From Desulfatibacillum alkenivorans DSM 16219 (GTDB lineage Bacteria; Desulfobacterota; Desulfobacteria; Desulfobacterales; Desulfatibacillaceae), in the NCBI RefSeq assembly GCF_900142135.1, contig NZ_FQZU01000012.1:62001-126000 (forward strand): DNA of 64,000 nt, written 5' to 3'. The position numbers and the translations under genes were made by a program. Positions within the stretch are counted from its first letter, which is position 1. Each line of letters opens with the position of its first letter. Below the pieces are notes generated by a model. It did not search any database. It saw nothing but the letters and a program-made list of their open reading frames with translations, and was not told where the DNA came from. Positions 24,904 to 33,728 of this stretch are shown here, piece after piece.

Positions 24904-25133
24904 GGCCCAGGCAAAGCAGCACCTTGCCTGGGCGCGCCAGCGCAGTAGGAGCGACCCATTTGAAAATTGAAGCCAAAAATATCGGGCGGATGAGCGTCCA
25001 ATCCAAAACCATACAAAAAATCGGAACTCAACCAAATCCATCCGCCCGCCGGCCTTGCCCAATTTCTACGCCCTTTCCCGGCCGCACCTTTTGGCCTGCG
25101 GCCCCAGGCATTGCATGCATGGGCCACCCATAA
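24904..25133 (-). repeat. Composite dispersed repeat, copy A
   Basis: On the minus strand this reads GGTGGCCC ... AAAAGGTGCGGCCGGGAAAG ... GGCGGGCGG ... TCCTACTGCGCTGG and ends with a CCCAGGCAA/TTGCCTGGG hairpin (24906-24932). The same blocks in the same order occur at 46485-46690, and parts occur at 49826-50030 and 62451-62612. No transposase or reading frame is associated with it. Confidence 0.65.
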
Positions 25134-25145
25134 CAAATGCTTTTC

Positions 25146-25172
25146 GTGGGAGTGTATGCTAAACTATCCCAC
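25146..25172. promoter_or_regulatory. Inverted repeat before the hypothetical gene at 25214
   Basis: GTGGGA-N15-TCCCAC lies about 45 bp upstream of the start codon and would overlap the promoter. It is a possible operator; no regulator is known. Confidence 0.3.
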
Positions 25173-25213
25173 AGTCATGGGGGGCTCAAGCAGACAAACC
25201 AAAGGAGGGGAGC

Positions 25214-25828
25214 ATGGCGAACAATCCACATCAATCCGAATCTCAACCGAAAGAGAACATCTTCACGTTGTTGGAAAGGGCTGAAAGGCGGCCCATGACA
25301 TTCGTCAGGAACGAGTCCATTTACGAGTTGGAACAATATATCCATGGCTATTACGCCGCGTTGCGCGCCCATGGGATTATAGAAAACGTCCCCTCAATGG
25401 ACACGCATTTTTGGCATTGGCTGATGTACAGGACAGGTTACGGATCCTGCGTCGGATGGGCGTACGATATCGAGCAGTCAGCGGGGGAGGATGAAAAGCC
25501 CCTGGACTTGTTTTTCTTTTTTGTGAACGAGTACAAAAAATTGGTTCCCGTCGTCAAGTCCAGGGTTGAATTAAAAGGGCGCCATAATCCCACGGGAAAA
25601 AAGGTTTTAATCGGAGGGACCGATCTGATGGAAAAGCCTCAATCCATTGAAATCGTGCAATACTCTCCCGCGCCTATTCATTTTTTGAGGTTTTATTATG
25701 AGCACAAAATCGAGAATGACGACTTGTTGCCCAAAGACCTTGATAGTTACGAAACTACGTTTGAAATGGGCAAGTATTGGGTTTGGGAGGAGTTTCAGGT
25801 GGAAATGGATCAATGGACAGACTTATAA
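25214..25828 (+). CDS. Hypothetical cytoplasmic protein
   Basis: I do not recognise this 204-residue protein. It has no signal peptide or membrane helix, is acidic and strongly aromatic (HFWHWLMYRTGYGSCVGW, FFFFVNEY, KYWVWEEF), and has an N-terminal half of the form SIYELEQYIHGYYAAL. AGGAGGGG lies 3-7 nt before the ATG, so it is surely translated. This compact, acidic, Trp/Tyr-rich type is common among immunity proteins of polymorphic toxin systems, but no toxin gene is adjacent and the resemblance is only in style. It converges on the YefM antitoxin gene and follows composite repeat copy A. Confidence 0.6.
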   Translation: MANNPHQSESQPKENIFTLLERAERRPMTFVRNESIYELEQYIHGYYAALRAHGIIENVPSMDTHFWHWLMYRTGYGSCVGWAYDIEQSAGEDEKPLDLFFFFVNEYKKLVPVVKSRVELKGRHNPTGKKVLIGGTDLMEKPQSIEIVQYSPAPIHFLRFYYEHKIENDDLLPKDLDSYETTFEMGKYWVWEEFQVEMDQWTDL

Positions 25829-25849
25829 ATCAAGGTCAATAGGCTGCTT

Positions 25850-26083
25850 TTACATCCCTCCTCCGCTTTCCAGTTGGGCTATGGATTCCATCAATTGCTT
25901 GGCATTATTGGGGGATTGAAGCAGGTACATGGTTTCCTCTAAGGAAGAGTATTCCTCCAGGGATATGAGAACCACCGCTTCGCCTCCGGCTCTGGTAATG
26001 ATGGTGGGCTCATGGTCCTGGCAGACCTCTTCCAATACATTGCTCAGATTCCTTTTGGCATCTAAGAACGTTAGGGCTTTCAT
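25850..26083 (-). CDS. yefM: Phd/YefM-family antitoxin, no adjacent toxin
   Basis: This 77-residue protein matches YefM along its whole length: an N-terminal DNA-binding part (LTFLDAKRNLSNVLEEVCQD), EPTIITRAGGEAVVLISLEEYSSLEET, and a C-terminal toxin-binding tail (YLLQSPNNAKQLMESIAQLESG). YefM normally neutralises the RNase YoeB encoded just downstream. Here the next 21 bp are followed by a convergent gene, and no YoeB-like frame (about 84 codons) fits on either side. The tail that would wrap YoeB is intact, so it may act on a distant toxin or be a remnant of a lost pair. It lies 23 bp after the stop of the radical SAM operon. Confidence 0.88.
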   Translation of the reverse strand: MKALTFLDAKRNLSNVLEEVCQDHEPTIITRAGGEAVVLISLEEYSSLEETMYLLQSPNNAKQLMESIAQLESGGGM

Positions 26084-26106
26084 AAGGCGCCTCCTTAAAA
26101 CCCACT

Positions 26107-27513
26107 TTACCCTTTAATTTCTTTCCCTTTCAACCCCAAAACCTTTTGGGCCTCCTGGACCGCGTAGGCGAACAAGGTCCAGTTGGCGCCGGCGATCATG
26201 CGGCGGGCGAAGGCGGCTGTGTAATAGGGCGTGAAGTAGATGCGTTTGATGGATCGGGTGCACAAGTCGTCCAGGATCTTCTTGTCTTGGGCCCAAGGCA
26301 GGCGCACCCAGGGCATGTCCGGCGCGTGGGGGCTCCACTGGCCCATGAGGTCGCCGGAGGCCTTGGCGATTTCGTAGGCCGGCGTGTTGGGGTAGGGCCT
26401 CAGCACGGCCAGGTTGGCGGTGGCGGGCTTGTTTTTCAGGATAAATCGGACCGTGTCCTCCACATCCTCGGGCGTTTCTCCGGGATACCCGATCACCCAG
26501 CTTGAATGGGCGGCAATGCCGTATTTTTTGGTGAGGCGGCAGGCTTCCGCGCTTTGTTCCAGGGTGATTTTTTTGTTCATGGCGTCCAGGATTCTCTGGG
26601 AGCCCGACTCCATGCCGAAAGCAATTAGATACACCCCGGCCTTTTTTCCGGCCCTGGCCAGTTTTTCCGTAAACACGTCCACCCGGCTTTTGATGCGAAA
26701 AGAGATGTCCAGCCGCTCCTTGACGATCAGGTCGAAAATGGCCAAAGCCCGGTCTTCGTTGACCGTAAAGGTGTCGTCGCAGATTTCCACGTCCCGGATG
26801 CCCCGGTCCCTTATGGCGGCCAGTTCCTGCACCACGTCTTCGGGTGTTCTGGCCCGGTAATGCTTGCGGAAGTTGTAGCAGAACCCGCACGAAAACGGGC
26901 AGCCCCGGCTGGTGAACAGGGTGTCCACCGGGCGTTTGCGCACCAGAAGGGAGTGGTAGCGCTTTTTTTCGTAAGCCAGGGCGGCCAGGTCCTTGGCCGG
27001 CCAGGGAAGGGCGTGGACGTCAGGAAATACGTGCTTCGGCCCCTGGACGATGCCGCCATCCTTTCGGAAGAGCAGTCCGGGAATAGCCTCAAAGCCCTCT
27101 CCGCTTTTCATGGCCCGGCACAGCATGGGCAAAGAATCTTCCGCCTCGCCTGTGAGGATGAAATCCGCCTGGGGAAACTGCTCCAGGCATTCTTGGGGAA
27201 CCGCCGTGGCGTGGGGGCCCCCCAGGATGATTTTGCATTGGGGCGCGGCCTTTTTCGCCAGGTCGGCCAGGGCGTAAACCTGGGGCAGGATTTCGGAATA
27301 CACGGAGATTCCCGCCAAGTCGGGCGCCGCCTTCTTGATTTCCGCAAAAACCGCCTCATCGCTGAGGCCGAAGGCGTTGGCGTCCAGCACGCGGGGCTCA
27401 TGCCCGGCCTGACGCAGGGACGCTGCCAGATATAACAGGCTCACCGGCGGATAGCATTTTTGGGAAATCTCTCCGCAATAGGTGGCCCGGGGATTTATCA
27501 GCAAAACTTTCAT
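26107..27513 (-). CDS. B12-binding-domain radical SAM protein (1)
   Basis: This 468-residue protein has an N-terminal Rossmann-like B12-binding domain (residues 1-145; LGGPHATAVP, LTGEAEDSLP) and then a radical SAM core with the cluster motif SRGCPFSCGFCYN (Cys205, Cys209, Cys212) and GMESGSQRILDAMNK. Members methylate or rearrange unactivated carbons in lipids, antibiotics and hopanoids, using B12 and SAM. It is the last of four overlapping or closely spaced genes; its start overlaps the stop of the flippase-like gene by 4 bp. The substrate cannot be deduced. It may form a methylation or ring-forming pathway with the two sister proteins. Confidence 0.88.
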   Translation of the reverse strand: MKVLLINPRATYCGEISQKCYPPVSLLYLAASLRQAGHEPRVLDANAFGLSDEAVFAEIKKAAPDLAGISVYSEILPQVYALADLAKKAAPQCKIILGGPHATAVPQECLEQFPQADFILTGEAEDSLPMLCRAMKSGEGFEAIPGLLFRKDGGIVQGPKHVFPDVHALPWPAKDLAALAYEKKRYHSLLVRKRPVDTLFTSRGCPFSCGFCYNFRKHYRARTPEDVVQELAAIRDRGIRDVEICDDTFTVNEDRALAIFDLIVKERLDISFRIKSRVDVFTEKLARAGKKAGVYLIAFGMESGSQRILDAMNKKITLEQSAEACRLTKKYGIAAHSSWVIGYPGETPEDVEDTVRFILKNKPATANLAVLRPYPNTPAYEIAKASGDLMGQWSPHAPDMPWVRLPWAQDKKILDDLCTRSIKRIYFTPYYTAAFARRMIAGANWTLFAYAVQEAQKVLGLKGKEIKG

Positions 27514-28493
27514 GGATTTTGTCCGCTTTCAGCGCCCGACAGGCCGCGCAAAAACCAGGGCAGCCAGGGCAGGCCCGCGATCATGGGGATGACGTGGACC
27601 AAAAGGCTCATGGCCGCGCCCACGGCGAAAATCGTCCCGGCCGGGGCCAGGCCTTGAAATAAAACCATCAAAGCCGCCTCCCGGGGGCCGATCCCCGCTG
27701 CCGTGGGGATGTGCCCGGCGAACACGGCCAACGAGGCGAAGGCGATGAATACGTCCAGGGGCGGCTGCACGCCCAGGGCGGCGAACAAAAAATAGCACAC
27801 GATCAAAGGCCGCGCCTGGAATACAATGCCGTAGCCCATCAAGAATAACTTGCTTTCCGCCGGGCAGTCTTTAAACGGCGACAACACTCCTTGCGCGAAC
27901 CGCCCTACCTTGGGATGCAGCTTTATCGCCAGCCCTACGACGGCCCCGTGTATGGGAGTTGCAAATACAAAAACGCAATAGAGCGCTCCGGCGATTGCAA
28001 TACCCAAAGCGTGGGAAGCGGCGACCTGGGTTTCCATGGGCAGCATAACCAGACCGGCTGTCAGCCAGAACGCGGAGCCGCCAAAATTCAACCCCCGGTC
28101 GAAAAGACAAGCGCCCGAGGCGTCGCCCAGGGGGATTTTGCTGTATTGCTTAAAAAAAGCGATGTTCAGCGCCTCGCCCATGTCCACGGGCATTAAGGCC
28201 CGCAACGGCCCTGCGCCCAGCCGGATTTTGAGCACCAAAGTCCAGGGCAGGTCAAACCCCATGGATTTGAGCACCCGCCATAATTTATCCGCCCCAAGAA
28301 CAATATGCACAAACAGGGAAAAAATCAGGACCCCGCAAACCAAAGGCAGATTGGCGTTGCGCCACGCCTTCCATAATCCGGCGAAATCCAGGCCGCTGGT
28401 TCGGAGCAAAACCCAATACAAAAGGGCCGAAGCTAAAACCGCCGCGCCCACGGACATCCATCGCGCTCGGAATGGACGCGCGCCCTTGCTCAT
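27510..28493 (-). CDS. Lysylphosphatidylglycerol synthase TM-like (flippase-type) membrane protein
   Basis: This 327-residue protein has 7-8 membrane helices of the UPF0104/LPG_synthase_TM type (AglD/MprF membrane half): LYWVLLRTSGLDFAGLW at the start, LGAGPLRALMPVDMGEALNIAFF in the centre (the family's conserved polar loop) and AGHIPTAAGIGPREAALMVLF near the end. Such proteins move or modify isoprenoid-linked or phospholipid substrates across the inner membrane, or act with glycosyltransferases. It overlaps the genes on both sides by 4 bp (ATGA), so it is an integral part of the radical SAM operon, which points to a lipid-type product. Confidence 0.82.
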   Translation of the reverse strand: MSKGARPFRARWMSVGAAVLASALLYWVLLRTSGLDFAGLWKAWRNANLPLVCGVLIFSLFVHIVLGADKLWRVLKSMGFDLPWTLVLKIRLGAGPLRALMPVDMGEALNIAFFKQYSKIPLGDASGACLFDRGLNFGGSAFWLTAGLVMLPMETQVAASHALGIAIAGALYCVFVFATPIHGAVVGLAIKLHPKVGRFAQGVLSPFKDCPAESKLFLMGYGIVFQARPLIVCYFLFAALGVQPPLDVFIAFASLAVFAGHIPTAAGIGPREAALMVLFQGLAPAGTIFAVGAAMSLLVHVIPMIAGLPWLPWFLRGLSGAESGQNP

Positions 28494-29995
28494 GATTCGC
28501 CCATCCGTTTCATGGCTTCCCCAAATATTTGGGCCGGATATTTTTTCAAGTACAATGCAAACCGCAAGTCCCGCGTTTGCAAGGCCCTGGCCGCCTGCAC
28601 GCCGGCCATGACCGGTGCGGGAATTTTACCAAGCAAGGGGATTTTATCCCCTTCCAGAACCCGTTCCAGCATGGATTCCGGGATGAACGGCAGCATCTTG
28701 TACAGGGCGCCGAAGCCCGCCGCCAGGTCCTTGTTTCCGGGATCTCCGAATTGCTGGTCGTAAAAATCGCTGCCCACGCCTCGATGCAAGGCCAAAGCGT
28801 CTTCCCGGGTCAGCAGCCCCGCGCCAAGACCAGCGTCCACAATGGGCGCGCCGGGCAGGTACACCAGATAATGCACCTTGATGCGGTTAAGATATTTCAG
28901 CTTTTTATATTCCCGCGCTCCCAGGACGTGGTCGTTTGCGCTTTCTCCGGGCAGGTTGAACATGTGGTCCACGTCGTAGCGAAGCCGCCATGCGTCGCAT
29001 AGCCCAAAAACCTCCCGGGCCTGGGCGTTGGTTTCCTTGCGGTTTAAAACATTTCGCCGGATGGCTTCGTTCCAGGTTTGCAGGCCGAACTCGATGCCGT
29101 AGCATCCTCCCTGCTTCAGCAGCATGGCCGTGTTTTCCGTAAAGCCTGAAATGGTGCAAAAGCATTTGAAGGGCAGCCGGATGCGGCTTTTATGCTCCGC
29201 CATAAGCCGGGCCAGCCAGTCTTCGTCTCCCGAAAGATAGGAGTCCTTGAAGATGACCTCCCGGAACCTGTATTTCTCTTTGGCCGCCGTTAGTTCGGCC
29301 ATGACCGATTCCACGCTTTTTCGGCGGAAATACTTTGGTCCGTATTTTTGCTTGATGCAGGTTTCCTCGCAATAGGTGCACGAAAACGGGCACCCCCGGC
29401 TGACCATGGCGGCGTAACTGTAATCGTGCCTTTCCCGGGGGGCGAACAGATCTTTGTCCGGCAGGGGCAGGGCGTCCAGGTTCACCGGCGGCCCGGGGGG
29501 ATTTTTTATGACAGCCCCGCCTTTTTTCCGCCAAAGACCCGCAACATTTTCAGGACGTTTCCCCTTTTCCAGCGAATCCAGCAAGGCGGGCAGGGATTCC
29601 TCGGCTTCCCCTTCTATTAGGTAATCCACGACGTCCCGCCCGATGACGTACTCAGGCGATAAAGTGGGGTGCAGGCCTAAAAAAATTACAGGCGCCGTTG
29701 ACCGCTGCTTTACCAATCCGGCGGCTTTCAGGCAGAAATCCAGGGTGTTGGGCAGGGCGGAAAAAACAATTGCGTCCGGCTTGGCTTTCAGGATTTTTTG
29801 GGCGATTTTTCCGGGTGATGAAAAGCGCTTGGCCAGGGCGGGAATTTGAAACACGTTGTCCGTGACGCCGAAAGGATCCGGGTCGTGAACCAGACGTACC
29901 CGGCGCCCGCCCGCCTTGAGGACGGCGGCCAGGGTTTCCAGGTCCAGGGCCTGGCGGATCACGTACCTTCCCTTATAAACCAAGACAATATTCAT
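28490..29995 (-). CDS. B12-binding-domain radical SAM protein (2)
   Basis: This 501-residue protein has a B12-binding N-terminal domain (GLHPTLSPEYVIG, EGEAEESLPALL) and a radical SAM core with VSRGCPFSCTYCEE (Cys202, Cys206, Cys209) followed by KYFRRKSVESVMAEL. A DxHxxG cobalamin-ligand motif is not evident, as is common for this subfamily, which may bind B12 base-off or not at all. It shares the operon with two other radical SAM proteins but is clearly distinct in sequence (about the same length, few identical segments), so the three probably catalyse successive steps. It lies 9 bp after the first gene of the operon. Confidence 0.86.
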   Translation of the reverse strand: MNIVLVYKGRYVIRQALDLETLAAVLKAGGRRVRLVHDPDPFGVTDNVFQIPALAKRFSSPGKIAQKILKAKPDAIVFSALPNTLDFCLKAAGLVKQRSTAPVIFLGLHPTLSPEYVIGRDVVDYLIEGEAEESLPALLDSLEKGKRPENVAGLWRKKGGAVIKNPPGPPVNLDALPLPDKDLFAPRERHDYSYAAMVSRGCPFSCTYCEETCIKQKYGPKYFRRKSVESVMAELTAAKEKYRFREVIFKDSYLSGDEDWLARLMAEHKSRIRLPFKCFCTISGFTENTAMLLKQGGCYGIEFGLQTWNEAIRRNVLNRKETNAQAREVFGLCDAWRLRYDVDHMFNLPGESANDHVLGAREYKKLKYLNRIKVHYLVYLPGAPIVDAGLGAGLLTREDALALHRGVGSDFYDQQFGDPGNKDLAAGFGALYKMLPFIPESMLERVLEGDKIPLLGKIPAPVMAGVQAARALQTRDLRFALYLKKYPAQIFGEAMKRMGES

Positions 29996-30004
29996 GGCCG
30001 CCCG

Positions 30005-31486
30005 TCAGGATTTTTTTCGAAGTTTTTTCCGTTTGCGCCGGCTTTCCTCGTAGGCGACAAAATGCTCGTCCGGCCTTGAGACCGCCTCCTGCCGGAACTG
30101 CATCTCCAGCCATGCCAGGAATTTCCGCTTGAACTCGTCAAAGGAGCGCACGGCCAGGGCGTGCTTGAGCAGGAAAAAGGGCCGGGAATGAAACTTTTGG
30201 TACGCCTTTTTGGTCAGGCGGTCGATCTCGTCGTTGGAAAGCTCGGTCCAGGGCCTTGGCAAAGGGGCCTCCTCCGCATTGCCCAAAATGTACTCCCGCC
30301 AGTAGTCGTAGCCCGATTCCTTGACCATGTCATGCCACATGCTGGTCAAAGGCTTGGCAGTGGTTTTGGAAAACTGCACGTAATCCAGGCCCAGGCTGGT
30401 GGCGAATTTGAGCGTTTCCTTGACGGTCTGTTTGGTCTCGCCGGGCAGGCCGGTCATGAAAAATCCCAGGGTCTTGATGCCGTGGGCCTTGGTCATGTCC
30501 ACGGCCCGGCGCACCTGCTCGATGGTGATGCCCTTGTTCACCCGGTCCAGCATTTCCTGCAAGCCCGACTCGATGCCCAAATACACCCGGCCGCAGCCCG
30601 ATTCCTTCATGCGGGCCAGCAGATCCTCGTCCAAAGAGTCGATGCGTGCCCGGCAGGCCCACAGGATGTCCAGGTCCCGGCGGATGATCTCCTCGCAAAT
30701 GCCCATGGCCCGTTTGCGGTCCACCAAAAATTCGTAGTCGAAAATGTCGATCTCGCGCACGCCGTGAACGTCATAGCATTCCTGGATTTCATCCACCACG
30801 GTCTGGATGCTCCGGGGATTGTACGGCGTGCTTCTGGCCTCGCAGAACAGGCAGTTCATGGGGCAACCCTTGCTGGTGACCATGACCGTGAAGTTTTTCC
30901 GCTCCGTGGGAAATTCCGCGTACAACTCGTTGGGCAGCAAGTGCCTGGCCGGGTTGGGATAATCGTTAAAATGGGGCTCCGGGCCGTATTCGGTCCGGAT
31001 CACCTTGGTTCCCTGTTTGTAAATCAGGCCGGGAACGTCGGACAGGTCATAGTTATTTTCCAGGGCTTCCAATAGGCCGGGGACCGTATAATAGGCGGAG
31101 TTAAAGCACCCGTAATCGATTTCCGGGGGCATGACCGACTCCTCAGGATACACCCGCAGGTTGTAGCCGCCCACAATGACCCGCACCTTGGGCAGGTTTT
31201 CCTTTACGTGCCGAATCCACTGGAGGGTCTCCCGGAACATGTAGGTGGTCATCATAAACCCCACCATGTCCGGGCGGAACGCTTTTAACCGGGCCACAAC
31301 CTCGTCTGGCCTCAGACGCAGGGTCCGGGCGTCGATAAAGGTCACCTCATGGCCTGCACGCTCGGCAATGCCCGCCACCCACGCCATGGACAAGGGCGGA
31401 AACAGCCCGAAATAACGCTGCACTATGCGAAGATTTTCTTCGTGCAGTTTGTAGGAAAAGGGATTGAAGACAAATGCAAGACGCAT
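30005..31486 (-). CDS. B12-binding-domain radical SAM protein (3)
   Basis: This is the first gene of the four-gene operon. The 493-residue protein has a B12-type N-terminal domain (LSMAWVAGIAERAGHEVTFIDA, VIVGGYNLRVYPEES), a radical SAM core with TSKGCPMNCLFCEA (Cys208, Cys212, Cys215) and GIESGLQEMLDRVNKGI, and a basic C-terminal tail (RRKRKKLRKKS). It is of the type acting on lipid or polyketide-like carbon skeletons. The ATG is taken as start; the 200-bp gap upstream separates it from the Ig-domain lipoprotein terminator. Confidence 0.86.
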   Translation of the reverse strand: MRLAFVFNPFSYKLHEENLRIVQRYFGLFPPLSMAWVAGIAERAGHEVTFIDARTLRLRPDEVVARLKAFRPDMVGFMMTTYMFRETLQWIRHVKENLPKVRVIVGGYNLRVYPEESVMPPEIDYGCFNSAYYTVPGLLEALENNYDLSDVPGLIYKQGTKVIRTEYGPEPHFNDYPNPARHLLPNELYAEFPTERKNFTVMVTSKGCPMNCLFCEARSTPYNPRSIQTVVDEIQECYDVHGVREIDIFDYEFLVDRKRAMGICEEIIRRDLDILWACRARIDSLDEDLLARMKESGCGRVYLGIESGLQEMLDRVNKGITIEQVRRAVDMTKAHGIKTLGFFMTGLPGETKQTVKETLKFATSLGLDYVQFSKTTAKPLTSMWHDMVKESGYDYWREYILGNAEEAPLPRPWTELSNDEIDRLTKKAYQKFHSRPFFLLKHALAVRSFDEFKRKFLAWLEMQFRQEAVSRPDEHFVAYEESRRKRKKLRKKS

Positions 31487-31637
31487 GGATGTCCGTCGTC
31501 GCTTGAAGGTTCAACGGCCCTCCGTCCCCCACGGAAAGGCCAGATTTCCGGCTGCACTCCAACCGGATGCCCGGACATTAGCACAGCCTCGCCGGGTATG
31601 CAATCAAGCTTCCGTTCGCAAGAGGCGGGGATAAAAA

Positions 31638-31665
31638 AAGGGCGCCGGGATTGCCGGGCGCCCTT
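31638..31665 (-). terminator. Terminator of the Ig-domain lipoprotein gene
   Basis: A 9-bp GC-rich stem (AAGGGCGCC/GGCGCCCTT) is followed on the minus strand by CCTTTTTTTATCC, 25 bp after the stop codon of the upstream gene. This separates that gene from the radical SAM operon. Confidence 0.82.
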
Positions 31666-31690
31666 AATAGTTGCCTATAGGGAATCCTTC

Positions 31691-33373
31691 CTAATTTTCC
31701 ACGACAAAATAGCGCTTGCCCGTACTTCCAGCGTTGCCTGCGTCGTCGTAAATGACCCATTCCAGGGAATGGACGCCGTTGCGCAGCGCGGTCAGATCCA
31801 GGGTGCACCCGCCTCCGGCGCCATTATGGTTGTTCAGCGTAGGAAAGGCAATGGCCGGAGTCGAGTTGTACTGGTTGTATTGATCCAAATGCCCTAAATA
31901 CAGCCCGTCCAGATACACGTTGATGGTGGAGCCGTCTGTGGGGATCGTATTGGGCAGGGGAGTGAGCGCCCACCCCTCATGATCGAACGAACCGCCAGTG
32001 TTGGAATCGGGCATGGACGCCATCATGGGAATGGGGGTTTCGATTTCTCCAAAGGGCGCGGTTGCATTGGCGTTGTCCACAGTCAGGGCAAGGGTTCCTA
32101 TGGCCGTCTGATTGTAACTCCAGTCCCAGGCGATCACCTCGAGATTGTATACGCCGTCCGCAAGATCCAGCGTGGACCAGTCAAAGTACCATTTGGCGTA
32201 GCCGGAGCCGGGGTAATCGGGATATTGCTTTTCAATGTCCGGGGTGGGCGATTCCAGCAGAAAACCGTAACCGTAAAAAGTATCGTCGTCCGCATTTCTG
32301 ATCCAAACGCTTTCAATGCCGCCGTCGTCCGCCGCCCAGCCGGAAATGGGAACCACGCCGGACACCGTGGCGCCCGTCGCCGGTTCATCCACCGACCCCG
32401 CCGGAGCCTGCATGGCGGATGCATCGGCCTTTTCCACCGTGTATCTTATCTCTTGGGCTTCACCGGCGTCATCCTGTAAGAATACGCTCACTGTGCTGGT
32501 CCCGTCCGGCATCAGATAGTAATAGAATTTCACCGTAATCTTTCCGGAGCCCGTCCCGCTTGCGGGAGTGACGGTCACCCAATTAGGCAGGCTGTCCGTG
32601 AGAACGGTCCAGGCGGTGTCGGCAGCGTAGGTGTTTATGAAAAAGACCTGAGTGTTAGCTTCCGGATTGCTCCCTTTGATCCGACTGGAATTATTGTTGT
32701 CTGCGCACGGGACGAATATGCGAACCATAGCGCCAATCAAATTGGGGCCTCTCGCAACAAGTTTGGCTAGTTTGCCTTCGCCCTCTGATATCCAGTCCCA
32801 ACTGGGCGCTCCAGGATCCAGAATTTCCCCGTTTTTCAGCTTGTCCAGGTCTCCGTCCTGGCCGTCGGTGAAGGTAAGCGTGGCCACGGCGCCGTTGATG
32901 ACCGCATTGTCGTATTTCACGAATCCGTCTTCGGTCACTTTATAATAATCAGACCCGGCGGGAAATGCCGTGGGAAAGGTGATGACCGCGGTAATGGTCT
33001 CGCCCAGGGCCAGCCCAATGACCTTGAACTTGATAAACCCGTCCGGAAAGGCCAGGCCGGGAGGGTAGGAGCTGACGTTCACCTCCTCAATGCCGAGGAC
33101 GTCTATGGAATCCGGGTCCAGGGTTCCCGAAGCGCCGGTGATGTCAATGACGTACACCTTGTCCCCCTGGGCGACTGTGGCCACTTGCCCGGTTCCGTCC
33201 AGTTCCACAATAACGGGAATTTTGTTGACGCCGGCCTCGTTTTTTTGATCCTGCGGCAAAGGATAATCGTCATCGTCGTCAAAAGGGCATCCCGAAAAAA
33301 TGACGATAAATAATAAAAAAACTATTAATATCAGGTAATTGTGTTGAATTAAGGACTTTCGAATAACGGCCAT
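31691..33373 (-). CDS. Secreted multi-domain lipoprotein (choice-of-anchor U-like and Ig-like domains)
   Basis: This 560-residue protein has an N-terminal helix and lipobox FSGC, followed by an acidic run (PFDDDDDYPLP), as in outer-membrane or surface lipoproteins. Residues about 85-190 match the choice-of-anchor U type (KVTEDGFVKYDN, LTFTDGQDGDLD). Next is a BACON-like Ig region (NWVTVTPASGTGSGKITVKF) and a bacterial Ig domain (SGWAADDGGIESVWI, DGVYNLEVIAWD). A C-terminal Ig-like part closes it (RNGVHSLEWVIYDDAGNAGS). No catalytic motif is seen. It is probably an adhesin or cell-surface binding protein. It is followed by its own terminator and stands alone. Confidence 0.78.
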   Translation of the reverse strand: MAVIRKSLIQHNYLILIVFLLFIVIFSGCPFDDDDDYPLPQDQKNEAGVNKIPVIVELDGTGQVATVAQGDKVYVIDITGASGTLDPDSIDVLGIEEVNVSSYPPGLAFPDGFIKFKVIGLALGETITAVITFPTAFPAGSDYYKVTEDGFVKYDNAVINGAVATLTFTDGQDGDLDKLKNGEILDPGAPSWDWISEGEGKLAKLVARGPNLIGAMVRIFVPCADNNNSSRIKGSNPEANTQVFFINTYAADTAWTVLTDSLPNWVTVTPASGTGSGKITVKFYYYLMPDGTSTVSVFLQDDAGEAQEIRYTVEKADASAMQAPAGSVDEPATGATVSGVVPISGWAADDGGIESVWIRNADDDTFYGYGFLLESPTPDIEKQYPDYPGSGYAKWYFDWSTLDLADGVYNLEVIAWDWSYNQTAIGTLALTVDNANATAPFGEIETPIPMMASMPDSNTGGSFDHEGWALTPLPNTIPTDGSTINVYLDGLYLGHLDQYNQYNSTPAIAFPTLNNHNGAGGGCTLDLTALRNGVHSLEWVIYDDAGNAGSTGKRYFVVEN

Positions 33374-33728
33374 GACTCCTCCTGTCCGGCGCTCTTCGCC
33401 GCCTTTTCAGCGGAAAAGCCGCCCTCTTCCACCAGGGTTAAAAGTTTTTTCTATTAAGAAGATTATAATAAGGATTACCAACCCGCGGTCAATTTGAGAG
33501 AGTACTCATCCTTTGTCAATGAAATACATCACACTTGATCCAATTTTATCATATTTTCATCTGCCGATAGCTCGATATAGATGGAATGGGAGAATCCCTC
33601 CTTGCGGTGGGCGCTCTATGAAAAAAAGTATTTTGATTCCTACCATCCCTATTTGATACAATTTCAAGCTATACCGCCGCCGAGCAGCAGACAATCCACT
33701 AACGCAACTCTTGCCCAGGAGGCTCCCT
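33374..33728. other. Divergent intergenic region
   Basis: This 355-bp AT-rich region (33430-33560 especially) lies between the lipoprotein gene and the Cache-like gene and should hold promoters for both. I see no convincing pair of promoter boxes or repeat. Frames across it lack ribosome binding sites. Confidence 0.4.
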
